64,000 nt of DNA from assembly GCF_014650675.1 (NCBI RefSeq), contig NZ_BMVK01000008.1, positions 62,001-126,000 on the forward strand. The letters are read 5' to 3'. The notes beneath the pieces were generated by a model that was not told the origin of the DNA, made no database searches, and saw only the letters and a program-made list of their open reading frames with translations. The DNA is from Streptomyces anulatus. Its GTDB lineage: Bacteria > Actinomycetota > Actinomycetes > Streptomycetales > Streptomycetaceae. A program made the position numbers and the translations under genes. This document shows, piece by piece, positions 9,345 through 17,748 of the stretch. Every line of letters starts with the position of its first letter. Within the stretch, counting starts at the first letter, position 1.

Positions 9345-10628
9345 TCAGGCCTTCGGGGCCACCTTCGACAGGCCGTTGATGATGCGGTCCATCGCGTCGC
9401 CGCCCTGCGGGTCGGTCAGGTTGGCCAGCATCTTCAGGGTGAACTTCATCAGCAGCGGGTGGGTCAGGCCGCGCTGGGTGGCGAGCTTCATGATCTTCGG
9501 GTTGCCGATCAGCTTCACGAAGGCGCGGCCCATCGTGTAGTAGCCGCCGTAGGTCTCCTTGAGCACCTTCGGGTAGTTGTTCAGGGCCAGTTCGCGCTGG
9601 GCGGGGGTGGCGCGGGCGTGGGCCTGGACGATGACGTCGGCCGCGATCTGGCCCGACTCCATGGCGTACGCGATGCCCTCGCCGTTGAACGGGTTGACCA
9701 TGCCGCCCGCGTCGCCGACGAGGAGGAGGCCCTTGGTGTAGTGCGGCTGGCGGTTGAAGGCCATCGGGAGGGCCGCGCCGCGGATCGGCATCGTCATGTT
9801 CTCCGGGGTGTAGCCCCAGTCCTCCGGCATCGAGGCGCACCAGGCCTTCAGGACCTCGCGCCAGTCCAGCTCCTTGAAGGCGGAGGAGGAGTTGAGGATG
9901 CCGAGACCCACGTTGGAGGTGCCGTCGCCCATGCCGAAGATCCAGCCGTAGCCGGGCAGCAGGCGGTCCTCGGCGCCGCGCTTGTCCCACAGCTCCAGCC
10001 AGGACTCCAGGTAGTCGTCGTCGTGGCGGGGCGAGGTGAAGTAGGTCCGCACGGCGACGCCCATCGGGCGTTTCTCGTTGCGGTGCAGGCCCATCGCCAG
10101 GGACAGCCGGGTGGAGTTGCCGTCGGCGGCGACGACGAGCGGGGCGTGGAAGGTGACCGGGGTCTTCTCCTCGCCGATCTTCGCCTCGACGCCGGTGATG
10201 CGTCCGGTGCGCTCGTCCCTGATCGGCGCGCCCACGTTGCAGCGCTCGTGCAGCCGGGCGCCGGCCTTCTGCGCCTGCCGGGCCAGTTGCTCGTCGAAGT
10301 CGTCGCGCTTGCGGACCAGACCGTAGTCCGGGTAGGAGGCGAGGTCCGGCCAGTCCAGCTGGAGCCGCACGCCGCCGCCGATGATGCGCAGGCCCTTGTT
10401 GCGCAGCCAGCCCGCCTCCTCGGAGATGTCGATCCCCATGGAGACGAGCTGTTTCGTGGCGCGGGGCGTGAGCCCGTCGCCGCAGACCTTCTCCCGGGGG
10501 AAGGCGGTCTTCTCCAGGAGCAGGACGTCGAGTCCGGCCTTGGCGAGGTAGTAGGCGGTCGTGGAGCCGGCTGGGCCCGCTCCGACGACGATCACGTCCG
10601 CGCTGTTCTCGGAGAGGGGCTCGGTCAC
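9345..10628 (-). CDS. Geranylgeranyl reductase family FAD oxidoreductase (candidate menaquinone-chain reductase)
   Basis: A 427-residue flavoprotein. The FAD dinucleotide motif VVGAGPAGSTTAYYL lies near the N-terminus. The family motifs PREKVCGDGLTPRA (about residue 45) and LLVGDAGGMVNPFNGEGIAYAMESG (seen around residues 285-310) are intact. Family members saturate isoprenoid double bonds. Next to menG, and in a genus that makes partly hydrogenated menaquinones, a role like mycobacterial MenJ is a reasonable inference. The GTG start (VTEPLSENS) was chosen over a longer reading because conservation begins there. Confidence 0.88.
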   Translation of the reverse strand: MTEPLSENSADVIVVGAGPAGSTTAYYLAKAGLDVLLLEKTAFPREKVCGDGLTPRATKQLVSMGIDISEEAGWLRNKGLRIIGGGVRLQLDWPDLASYPDYGLVRKRDDFDEQLARQAQKAGARLHERCNVGAPIRDERTGRITGVEAKIGEEKTPVTFHAPLVVAADGNSTRLSLAMGLHRNEKRPMGVAVRTYFTSPRHDDDYLESWLELWDKRGAEDRLLPGYGWIFGMGDGTSNVGLGILNSSSAFKELDWREVLKAWCASMPEDWGYTPENMTMPIRGAALPMAFNRQPHYTKGLLLVGDAGGMVNPFNGEGIAYAMESGQIAADVIVQAHARATPAQRELALNNYPKVLKETYGGYYTMGRAFVKLIGNPKIMKLATQRGLTHPLLMKFTLKMLANLTDPQGGDAMDRIINGLSKVAPKA

Positions 10629-10725
10629 GGTCGGATCTCCCGAAGACTCGAATTCGCGTGCCGCGCGGCACATGTCCCGTGCAGTCTATGGGTGCCTGTG
10701 AACCAACCCTCCGAAGGGCTCCCTG

Positions 10726-11253
10726 ATGTCGACAGCACCTGTCACACCCCATGCTTCGGCCCCCGCCGTACGCCTCCGTGTTCCGACGGACGAGGACGCC
10801 CTGACCTGGCACCGGGTCTTCGACGACCCGCGGGTGATGGAGTTCTTCGGCGGGCGGAGCGCGGAGCTGTCCTCGTACGAGGAGCTCACCGCGCGCCAGC
10901 GGCGGCACGACGCGGAGCTGGGCTACTGCCTGTGGACCGTCATGGACGAGGAGGACGCCGTCCTCGGCTTCACCGGGGCGCAGCCGTGGCCGCACACGCA
11001 CTACGGGCCGGTCGGCGCGACCGAGATCGGCTGGCGGCTGGGGCGCGCGGCGTGGGGGCGGGGGTACGCCACCGCCGCGGCCCGCACCACGCTGGAGCGG
11101 CTGCGGGCGGCGGGGGTGGGCGAGGTCGTCGCGATGGTCCACTCGCGCAACGCCCGGTCGATGGCGGTCGCGGAACGGCTCGGGATGCGGCGGGCCGAGT
11201 CGTACCCCACCCCGCGCGGCCAGGAGGCCGTCTGCTTCCGACTGGAGCTGTGA
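10726..11253 (+). CDS. GNAT N-acetyltransferase, RimJ/RimL type
   Basis: A 175-residue acyltransferase. The strand pattern begins with VRLRVPTDEDALTWHRVFDDPRVMEFF, and the acetyl-CoA loop is RAAWGRGYATAAAR (about residues 105-118). It is followed by VHSRNARSMAVAERLGMR, typical of the alanine N-acetyltransferase-like subgroup. The substrate is unknown. It is divergent from the flavoprotein gene (97 bases) and convergent with menG (15 bases apart). Confidence 0.85.
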   Translation: MSTAPVTPHASAPAVRLRVPTDEDALTWHRVFDDPRVMEFFGGRSAELSSYEELTARQRRHDAELGYCLWTVMDEEDAVLGFTGAQPWPHTHYGPVGATEIGWRLGRAAWGRGYATAAARTTLERLRAAGVGEVVAMVHSRNARSMAVAERLGMRRAESYPTPRGQEAVCFRLEL

Positions 11254-11268
11254 GGCCCGGGGCGTGGA

Positions 11269-11961
11269 TCAGGCGCGGGTGGCCCGGTGCAGGGCCACCA
11301 CGCCGCCGGTCAGGTTGCGCCAGGCGACCTTCGACCAGCCCGCCTTCTGGAGCAGTGCGGCGAGGGCGGGCTGGTCGGGCCAGTCCCGGATCGACTCGGC
11401 GAGGTAGACGTAGGCGTCCGGGTTGGAGGAGACCGCGCGGGCGGCCGGCGGGATCGCCCGCATCAGGTACTCCGTGTAGACCGTGCGGAACGGGGTCCAG
11501 GTCGGCTGGGAGAACTCGCAGATCACGACGCGGCCGCCGGGCTTCGTCACCCGGTACAGCTCGCGCAGGGCGACCTCGGTGTCCTGGATGTTGCGCAGCC
11601 CGAAGGAGATCGTGACGGTGTCGAACGTCTCGTCCTTGAACGGCAGTTTCATGCCGTCGCCCGCGGTGAACGGCATCCAGGGGTGGCGCTCCTTGCCGAC
11701 CTTGAGCATGCCGAGCGAGAAGTCGCACGGCACGACGTAGGCGCCCGCCTTCACGAAGGGCTGCGAGGAGGTCGCCGTACCGGCCGCCAGGTCCAGGATC
11801 TTCTGCGCGGGGCGGGCGTCGACCGCCTGGGCGACCGCCCGGCGCCACAGCCGGGCCTGGCCGAGCGAGATCACGTCGTTGGTCAGGTCGTAGTTGGCCG
11901 CCACACCGTCGAACATCGAGGCGACTTCGTGCGGCTGCTTTTCCAGGGAGGCTCGGGTCAC
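11269..11961 (-). CDS. menG: Demethylmenaquinone methyltransferase
   Basis: A 230-residue class I SAM methyltransferase that makes the last step of menaquinone synthesis. UbiE/MenG features are all present: MFDGVAANYDLTNDVISLGQ at the N-terminus, the SAM loop DLAAGTATSSQP, SFGLRNIQD, and YRVTKPGGRVVICEFSQP. The GTG start (VTRASLEKQPHEVASMF) matches the family. Its purine run abuts the codon, and an in-frame ATG 27 bases upstream (11988) is the alternative. It lies 30 bases after the dioxygenase gene on the same strand. Confidence 0.93.
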   Translation of the reverse strand: MTRASLEKQPHEVASMFDGVAANYDLTNDVISLGQARLWRRAVAQAVDARPAQKILDLAAGTATSSQPFVKAGAYVVPCDFSLGMLKVGKERHPWMPFTAGDGMKLPFKDETFDTVTISFGLRNIQDTEVALRELYRVTKPGGRVVICEFSQPTWTPFRTVYTEYLMRAIPPAARAVSSNPDAYVYLAESIRDWPDQPALAALLQKAGWSKVAWRNLTGGVVALHRATRA

Positions 11962-11991
11962 CCTTCCATTCAAGCAGCCCGGCGTCATGGA

Positions 11992-12921
11992 TCAGCGGGG
12001 GCGGTCTCCCGCTATCGCGACGCGTTCGGCGACCCGGCGGTGCGGGGCGTAGTCGTTGACCGCGTAGTGCTGGGTGGCCCGGTTGTCCCAGAACGCGACG
12101 TCGCCCGCGCGCCAGGAGAACCGCACCTGGAACTCCGGGGCGTGCGCCTGCTGGAACAGCAGCCGCAGCAGCCGGTCGCTCTCGTCCTGCTCGAAGCCCA
12201 CGATCCGGGTGGTGAACGAGGCGTTGACGAAGATCGTCCGGCGGCCGGTGACGGGGTGGCGGCGCACCACCGGGTGCTCGACCGGCGGGAACCGCTCCTG
12301 GTGCGCGGCGAGCCGCTCCGGCGGGTAGAAGCGGGCGAAGCCGGGGATGAAGTCGTGCACCGCCCGCGCCCCCTCGATGCGCTCCTTGACCTCCGGCGGG
12401 AGGTTGTCGTACGCGGCGGCCATGTCCGCCCACAGCGTGTCGCCGCCCACCGGCGGGACCTCGCGGAGCTGGAGGACCGCGCCGAGTGCGGGGCGCTCGC
12501 GGAAGGTGACGTCCGCGTGCCAGATGTTCTCGAAGGTGGGGACGGCGGTGCGGTCGAGACGGGCGACCTCGGGGTCGTCGCCGGTGGCGAGCAGCGGGTT
12601 CGTCTCCAGCTCGCCCCAGTGCCCGGCGAACGCGCGCTGCTGGCGCGAGGTGAGGTGCTGGTCGCGGAAGAACAGCACCTTCCACTCCAGCAGCGCCCGG
12701 TCCAGCTCGGCGCGCAGGGCCGCCTCCAGGGGGCGGGACAGGTCGACGCCGTGGATCTCCGCGCCGATGATCCGGCCGAGCGGGACCAGCCGGAACAGCT
12801 CGTACGGGCGGTCGGGCCGGCCCTCCGGGACCCGGCGCAGCTCGCGCGGGCCCTCGTACAGGCCGTCGGCGGGGACGCGGTGGTCGCGCAGGACGGGGGC
12901 GGGGGGCGTGGTGGTGGTCAT
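11992..12921 (-). CDS. TauD/TfdA family Fe(II)/2-oxoglutarate dioxygenase
   Basis: A 309-residue enzyme of the taurine/alkylsulfonate dioxygenase family. The iron ligands are the HAD of IWHADVTF (about residues 126-133) and the His of RATQHYAVNDY (about 278). The 2-oxoglutarate Arg follows in PHRRVAERV. Together with the adjacent ABC transporter this points to oxygenolytic release of sulfite from taurine or another sulfonate. The substrate is not fixed by sequence; tauD is possible. It is 31 bases downstream of the ATPase gene. Confidence 0.88.
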   Translation of the reverse strand: MTTTTPPAPVLRDHRVPADGLYEGPRELRRVPEGRPDRPYELFRLVPLGRIIGAEIHGVDLSRPLEAALRAELDRALLEWKVLFFRDQHLTSRQQRAFAGHWGELETNPLLATGDDPEVARLDRTAVPTFENIWHADVTFRERPALGAVLQLREVPPVGGDTLWADMAAAYDNLPPEVKERIEGARAVHDFIPGFARFYPPERLAAHQERFPPVEHPVVRRHPVTGRRTIFVNASFTTRIVGFEQDESDRLLRLLFQQAHAPEFQVRFSWRAGDVAFWDNRATQHYAVNDYAPHRRVAERVAIAGDRPR

Positions 12922-12952
12922 GGTCCTTCTCCTCTCGGTGTACGGGGTCGGG

Positions 12953-13771
12953 TCAGCGGGCCGCGTTGCGCACGGCCGTGCCGATCTCGGCGCGCAGGGC
13001 GGCGTACGCGGGCAGTCCGCGCAGTTCGTCGGGGTCGGCGCCGGTGCGGGGCAGGTCGATCGGAAGGTCCAGGGCGACCGTTCCGGGGCGGTCGGTGAGG
13101 ACGATCGCGCGGGTGCCGAGGAAGACCGCCTCGTCCACGCTGTGGGTGACGAAGACCGAGGTGGTCCCGGTCTCGGCGCTCACCGTGCGCAGGTCCTCCT
13201 GGAGCCGTTCCCGGGTGAGGGCGTCGAGCGCGGCGAACGGCTCGTCCAGCAGCAGGAGCCGCTTGCCGCCCGCCAGGGCGCGGGCGATGGCGACGCGCTG
13301 CTGCTGGCCGCCGGAGATCTGCCAGGTGCGGCGGCCCGCGGTGTCCGCGAGGCCGACGCGCTCCAGCAACTCCGCTGTCCGCCGCGCCCGTTCGGCCCGG
13401 GGCACGCCCGCGTACCTCAGCGCCAGGCCGATGTTGTCGCCGACCGTGCGCCAGGGGAAGAGGCGCGGCTGCTGGAAGACGATGCCCGCCCGGCTGCCGG
13501 GTTCGGGGCGCTCGCCGAACACCTCGACCGCGCCCTCGGTGGCGTGCTCGAAGCCCGCGATCAGCCGCAGCAGGGTGCTCTTGCCGCAGCCGGAGGGGCC
13601 GACGAGGACCAGGAACTCACCGGCCGGGATCTCCAGGGAGAGGGGGCCGAGCGCGGTCACCGCGTCCGCGCCCCGGCCGTAGGAGTGACGGACCTCCCGT
13701 ACGGAGACGACGGGCGCGCCCCCGGTCGCGTCCGGGGCCCGGTCCTTCTCGGTGTCAGGGGCTGACGGCAT
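12953..13771 (-). CDS. Sulfonate/nitrate/taurine ABC transporter ATP-binding protein
   Basis: A 272-residue ATPase. Walker A is GPSGCGKST (about residues 59-67), Q-loop VFQQPRLFPW, signature ISGGQQQRVAIARA, Walker B LLLLDEPFAALD and switch His in FVTHSVDEA. The FPWRTVGDNI and TLERLQEDL-type segments are typical of the SsuB/TauB branch. The start overlaps the end of the binding-protein gene by 17 bases, so the two are coupled. Confidence 0.93.
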   Translation of the reverse strand: MPSAPDTEKDRAPDATGGAPVVSVREVRHSYGRGADAVTALGPLSLEIPAGEFLVLVGPSGCGKSTLLRLIAGFEHATEGAVEVFGERPEPGSRAGIVFQQPRLFPWRTVGDNIGLALRYAGVPRAERARRTAELLERVGLADTAGRRTWQISGGQQQRVAIARALAGGKRLLLLDEPFAALDALTRERLQEDLRTVSAETGTTSVFVTHSVDEAVFLGTRAIVLTDRPGTVALDLPIDLPRTGADPDELRGLPAYAALRAEIGTAVRNAAR

Positions 13772-14807
13772 CGCTGAGCCCTTCCTGGTGGATGGCCCTG
13801 CGCAGGGTCTCGATGTCCGGTGCGGCGTCGATCTGCTTCTGGTCGACGAGGAACCGCGCGGCGCTGTGCAGGTTGTCCGCCAGGCCGCCGGCCTTGCCGG
13901 GGGTGCCGAGCCACTTGGTGTCGGCCTGCTCGGCGGGCTTGAGGAAGATGCCCTGCTTCAGCTGGGTCCCGGCCTCGGCCGGGCTGATGCCGAGCTGTTT
14001 GCCGACGGCCGCCGAGGCGGCGTCGGGGTCGTCGTGGATCAGGTTCAGCGCCCTGGCCTGTGCCGTGCGCCAGGCGGGCAGGACGTCCGGGTGGGCCTTG
14101 AGGAAGCCGGTGGAGGCGACGCCGAGGTCCAGCGTCGGCTTGCCGCCCGCCGCGAGTTCGCGGCTGGAGACGATGACCTCGCCGGTCTTCTTCAGCTCCT
14201 CCAGCGTAGGCAGCCACACATAGGTGGCGTCGATGTCGCCGCGCGTCCAGGCGGCCAGGATGTCCTGCGGTTCGAGGTCGAGGAGCTGGACCTTCGAGGC
14301 GTCCACCCCGGCCCGGTCGAGCGCGGCGAGCAGGCTGTAGTGGGAGGTGGAGCTGAACGGGGTGGCGACCTTCTTGCCCTCCAGGTCCTTCACCGAGGAG
14401 ATCTTCGAGCCGTCGCGGGCGACCAGCGCCTCGTTGTCCCCGGCGACGTCGAGCACCCAGGTGACCTCGTACGGGATGTTCAGCGGCGCGGAGAGCCCCC
14501 GGGCCACCGGGCTGGAGCCGATCGCGGCGAGGTCCACGGACCCGGCGACGAAGGCGGTGTTGATGCTGGCCCCGGAGTCGAACTTGGTCCACTTCACGTC
14601 GTAGCCGGGGAGCGCCTTCTCCAGCCAGCCCTTCTCCTTGACGATCAGGTCGCCGCTGGGGAACGCCTGGTAGGCGATGCGTATCGTCTTCCCGCCGTCG
14701 CCCCCGTCGCCGGAGCCGCCGCCCTGGCCGCACGCGGTCATCGCCAGCAGGGAGCCCAGGGCCGCGGCGAGGGAGGCGATGCGGAGCGGGCCGCGTGATC
14801 GGGGCAT
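13755..14807 (-). CDS. Sulfonate/taurine ABC transporter substrate-binding lipoprotein
   Basis: A 350-residue exported lipoprotein. The lipobox is LLAMTAC with Cys26, followed by a Gly/Ser linker. The mature part resembles SsuA/TauA: IRIAYQAFPSGDLIVKEKGW, an AAIGSSPVARG ligand-site strand, and VATPFSSTSHYSLLAALDRAG. It captures the sulfur source outside the membrane for the permease and ATPase that flank it. TauA is favoured over nitrate-binding homologues by the neighbouring dioxygenase. Confidence 0.92.
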   Translation of the reverse strand: MPRSRGPLRIASLAAALGSLLAMTACGQGGGSGDGGDGGKTIRIAYQAFPSGDLIVKEKGWLEKALPGYDVKWTKFDSGASINTAFVAGSVDLAAIGSSPVARGLSAPLNIPYEVTWVLDVAGDNEALVARDGSKISSVKDLEGKKVATPFSSTSHYSLLAALDRAGVDASKVQLLDLEPQDILAAWTRGDIDATYVWLPTLEELKKTGEVIVSSRELAAGGKPTLDLGVASTGFLKAHPDVLPAWRTAQARALNLIHDDPDAASAAVGKQLGISPAEAGTQLKQGIFLKPAEQADTKWLGTPGKAGGLADNLHSAARFLVDQKQIDAAPDIETLRRAIHQEGLSDAVSP

Positions 14808-14859
14808 GGGAGTGTCCTTCGTACGAGAGGGGAGGTGGACGGGCGGGGAGAGGAGCTGG

Positions 14860-15762
14860 TCACGTGTGGCTGCGCCACGGGGCGAGCCGGTCCGCCAGGA
14901 GCCGTAGGGCCGCGTCGATGAGCAGCCCGGAGACGCCGATGGCGAAGAGGCCGAGCACGACGGTGTCGGACTGGTTGTAGCGCTGTGCGTCGCGGATCAG
15001 GCCGCCGATCCCCGGGAGTCCGTTGACGGTCTCGGCGGCGACGACGGAGGAGTACGCGATACCGAAGGCGAGCCGGACGCCGACGAGGATCTCGGGCAGC
15101 GCGGAGGGCAGCACGACGGAGGTGACGACCTGGCCGCGCCGGGCCCCGATCGCGCGGGCCGCCTCGACCAGGGCCGTCGGCGCGGACGCCACGGCCGATG
15201 CGGTGGCGACGGCGACCGGCGGCATCGCCGCGATGGCCAGCAGCCACAGTTTGGGCGCCTCGTCGATGCCGAACCAGATGATCAGCAGGCTGAAGTAGGC
15301 GAGCGGGGGCAGGGTCCGCAGGAACGCCACCGCGGGCTCCAGCACCACCCGGACCCACGGCAGCGTCCCCATGAGGACGCCGGCCACGAGCCCCGCGACC
15401 ACCCCCGCACCGGCTCCGACGAAGATCCGGCGCAGGCTGATCCCGAGGTGTTCGATCAGGGTGTGGCCCTGGTAGCCCCGGACCCCGTCGTGCGTACCGG
15501 AGGTCTCCAGCAGCGCCCGCCAGACGGCGGCGGGCGAGGGCACCAGCACCGGCGACCACAGCTGGAGCGCGGTCACCGACTGCCAGAGACCGAGCAGGAC
15601 GGCGAGCGCGAGGACGCGCAGGCCGATACGGCGCAGCAGGGCGGCACGTTCGGGGCGGCGGCGCCGGTCGCCGCCGTCGGCGCCCGGCGGGCCCGGTGTC
15701 ACGGGTCCGGCGGGCCCGGAGGGTTCGGCGGTCCGTTCCCGCACGGACGGGGAGGTCGGCAT
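14860..15762 (-). CDS. Sulfonate/taurine ABC transporter permease
   Basis: A 300-residue inner-membrane protein with about six segments. The first ~45 residues are a Pro/Gly/Arg-rich cytoplasmic extension. The permease loop that contacts the ATPase is visible as EAARAIGARRGQVVTSVVLPSA (about residues 205-225), and the typical GLPGIGGLI segment follows. It is the first structural gene of the operon, with the leader peptide 188 bases upstream. Confidence 0.92.
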   Translation of the reverse strand: MPTSPSVRERTAEPSGPAGPVTPGPPGADGGDRRRRPERAALLRRIGLRVLALAVLLGLWQSVTALQLWSPVLVPSPAAVWRALLETSGTHDGVRGYQGHTLIEHLGISLRRIFVGAGAGVVAGLVAGVLMGTLPWVRVVLEPAVAFLRTLPPLAYFSLLIIWFGIDEAPKLWLLAIAAMPPVAVATASAVASAPTALVEAARAIGARRGQVVTSVVLPSALPEILVGVRLAFGIAYSSVVAAETVNGLPGIGGLIRDAQRYNQSDTVVLGLFAIGVSGLLIDAALRLLADRLAPWRSHT

Positions 15763-15912
15763 GAAGGGGTCTCCGGAGTCATGGAGCGTCGCCCGACCTG
15801 GGGACAGGCCGGAGGGAGGGAAGGGCGGACGGCCCTGGGGACGCGACGATGCGAGGGGCGGGGACCGGAGGCGGAGCGGGCGCGGAGGGCGCGGATACCG
15901 GGGACGCGCGCA

Positions 15913-15941
15913 GGCATCACTGGGGCATCACCGAGGATGCC
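15913..15941 (-). promoter_or_regulatory. Competing hairpins, candidate attenuator of the sulfonate operon
   Basis: Two copies of GGCATC (plus-strand 15913-15918 and 15924-15929) can each pair with a single GATGCC (15936-15941). The nearer pair makes a perfect 6-bp hairpin starting 10 bases after the leader peptide stop on the minus strand. Mutually exclusive stems next to a cysteine-rich leader are what a ribosome-controlled attenuator would need. No U-run follows, so it may act on translation or with Rho. Confidence 0.45.
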
Positions 15942-15950
15942 GCGGCAGGC

Positions 15951-16022
15951 TCAACAACAAGCGCTGGAGACGCGGCAGAGATCGATGTGGAGGCACTCCA
16001 CCAGAAAACGATCGACTGTCAC
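15951..16022 (-). CDS. Cysteine-rich leader peptide of the sulfonate operon, probably leaderless
   Basis: A 23-codon frame (GTG start) ends in HIDLCRVSSACC, with Cys codons at four of the last fourteen positions including a terminal TGT TGT pair. The ending matches a small peptide class that I know from upstream of streptomycete sulfur and cysteine genes. The GTG at 16022 has no ribosome site but lies seven bases after TAGAAC, a fair -10 box, suggesting translation from the first base of the mRNA. A second in-frame GTG at 16001 would give a 16-residue version. Stalling at Cys codons would sense cysteinyl-tRNA supply. Confidence 0.72.
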   Translation of the reverse strand: MTVDRFLVECLHIDLCRVSSACC

Positions 16023-16275
16023 GGGCGCTGTTCTAGCACAGCGCTCCGCGCGGGCACCAGGTTCCGCCAGGGAGTGAGACGCCCCGGGACCGGTGTGTGG
16101 AACGCCCGCCGCTCCGTCGAGGAGTGGGCCGGGAACCCGGCCCGCACCTCCCTCGAACTGATCTTCACTTCTCTTCAACCTTTTCGGCACACGGGTGCTC
16201 TGTAAGGGGTGGGAGTCCGCACCCGGGGGGGCGGAGTTCGGGGGAGCACGGAAGCGCGAGGAGAGGGGAGGGCGG

Positions 16276-16809
16276 ATGCCGGCAGGGGCTGAGCCCGCCA
16301 TGGCCGACGGCGAGGGCGCCGCGTTCGAGGCGTACGCCAGGACCGGGCAGCGCCGCCTGTACCGGACGGCCTACCTGCTGTGCGGAGACGTCGAGGGCGC
16401 GCAGGACCTGACGCAGACGACGCTCGCCAAGCTGTTCCAGCACTGGCGGAAGGCGAGCCGGGCGGACAACCTCGACGCCTACGCCAAGACCGTGCTCGTC
16501 CGCACCTTCGTGGCCGAACGCCGCCGTACCGTGCGCGATCTGCTCGCCCACAACCGCAACGCGCCCCGCCCGCAGCCCAATCCCGCACCGGGCGCCGACC
16601 TCCGGGTCACGCTGCTCGCCCTGCTCGCCGAACTCCCGCCCCGGGCCCGGGCGATGGTCGTCCTGCGCTACTGGGACGACCTGAGCGTGGAGACCGTGGC
16701 CGCGCTGCTGCGGTGCAGCGAGTCCACGGTGAAGAGCCAGTGCTCGCGTTCGCTCGTCCGACTGCGCGCCCGGATGGGCGACGTCCAGATCTACTCCACC
16801 GGAAGCTGA
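16276..16809 (+). CDS. SigE-family ECF RNA polymerase sigma factor
   Basis: A 177-residue group-4 sigma factor. Region 2 is LYRTAYLLCGDVEGAQDLTQTTL with the region-2.4 helix FQHWRKASRADNLDAYAKTVLV. Region 4 is ALLAELPPRARAMVVLRYWDDLSVE followed by the helix-turn-helix CSESTVKSQCSRSL. This is the SigE-family type common in streptomycetes. The ATG at 16276 follows a GGGGAGGG ribosome site; longer readings upstream look unconserved. Nine bases separate it from the membrane protein gene, the usual place of an anti-sigma factor. Confidence 0.9.
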   Translation: MPAGAEPAMADGEGAAFEAYARTGQRRLYRTAYLLCGDVEGAQDLTQTTLAKLFQHWRKASRADNLDAYAKTVLVRTFVAERRRTVRDLLAHNRNAPRPQPNPAPGADLRVTLLALLAELPPRARAMVVLRYWDDLSVETVAALLRCSESTVKSQCSRSLVRLRARMGDVQIYSTGS

Positions 16810-16818
16810 GGGCCGGTC

Positions 16819-17748
16819 ATGATCCCTGAACCGCACGAGCACCTGCCGCCCCGCACGCACGACGAGGAGCTGTTCCGGGACGCCCTGCACCGGACCGTCG
16901 GTCCGCTGTCCCTCCAGCCCGATCTGGTCCCCGACGCCGTACGGGAGGGCCACCGGCGGCGGGCCAGGACCCGGGCGTTCGCGGTCGCGGGCACCTTCGT
17001 CGCGGTCACCGCCGTGACCCTGGGCCTCGCCGTGCTCGGACCCTGGCTGCTGGCCGGACCGGACACGGGGCCCGCCGCGCCCGCCGGCCCGTCCCTCTCC
17101 CTGCCCGCTCCCAGCACCTCTCCCTCTCCCTCTCCCCAACGTACGGAGCCACGCCCCGACATGCCGAGCCCCACGTCCACCCCCGTGCCGACGGAGTCCG
17201 GGGCCGTCCCCGCGACACCTCCTCTCTCGACGCCCTCCCCCTCGGTCCCGCCCGGCCTCGGCCCCGAGGAGGCCCAGCGGCTGGAGGAGTTCCGGCAGCA
17301 GGCGGCCGGGGCACTGGACGCCCTGCTGCCCGCGTCGATCGGGACGGTCCTGCCGGTCGGCGACGGCCCGGAGAGCTACCAGGGGCGGCGCGGCTCCATC
17401 GTGCACTCCGTCCGCCTGTCGGTGCGCCCGGAACCGGAGGGTCCGGCGCCCGCCTGCCGCGACATCCCGGAGAAGGGGCTGACCTGCGAGGACCTCACCC
17501 TGGACGACGGCACGCCCGCCCGGGTGTACCGGCAGCCCGCCGAGGGCCGCACGGGCACGGAGGTCTCCCTCCAGTACCGGTCCGGCCGCAGCACGGTGGC
17601 CCTGTCCGTCTCGCCCGCGCCGTCCGGGGCGGGCGGTGCTCCCGTCACCGCCGGGGACCTGGTCCGGGTCGCCCAGAGCCCTCGGTTCCGGGAGCTGATC
17701 GCGTACGCCGACGAGAACCCGGTGCCGCGGAGCGGGGCCGCCTCGTGA
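16819..17748 (+). CDS. Single-span membrane protein, possible anti-sigma factor
   Basis: A 309-residue protein with a short cytoplasmic N-terminus (about 1-52), one membrane segment (about 53-78) and a Pro/Ser/Thr-rich linker (about 82-140). An extracellular domain follows, with two cysteines near CRDIPEKGLTCEDL. I recognise no family. Its place directly after a sigma-factor gene and before DUF3152 suggests a sigma-regulating membrane protein, but no HxxxCxxC zinc anti-sigma motif is present. Confidence 0.7.
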   Translation: MIPEPHEHLPPRTHDEELFRDALHRTVGPLSLQPDLVPDAVREGHRRRARTRAFAVAGTFVAVTAVTLGLAVLGPWLLAGPDTGPAAPAGPSLSLPAPSTSPSPSPQRTEPRPDMPSPTSTPVPTESGAVPATPPLSTPSPSVPPGLGPEEAQRLEEFRQQAAGALDALLPASIGTVLPVGDGPESYQGRRGSIVHSVRLSVRPEPEGPAPACRDIPEKGLTCEDLTLDDGTPARVYRQPAEGRTGTEVSLQYRSGRSTVALSVSPAPSGAGGAPVTAGDLVRVAQSPRFRELIAYADENPVPRSGAAS

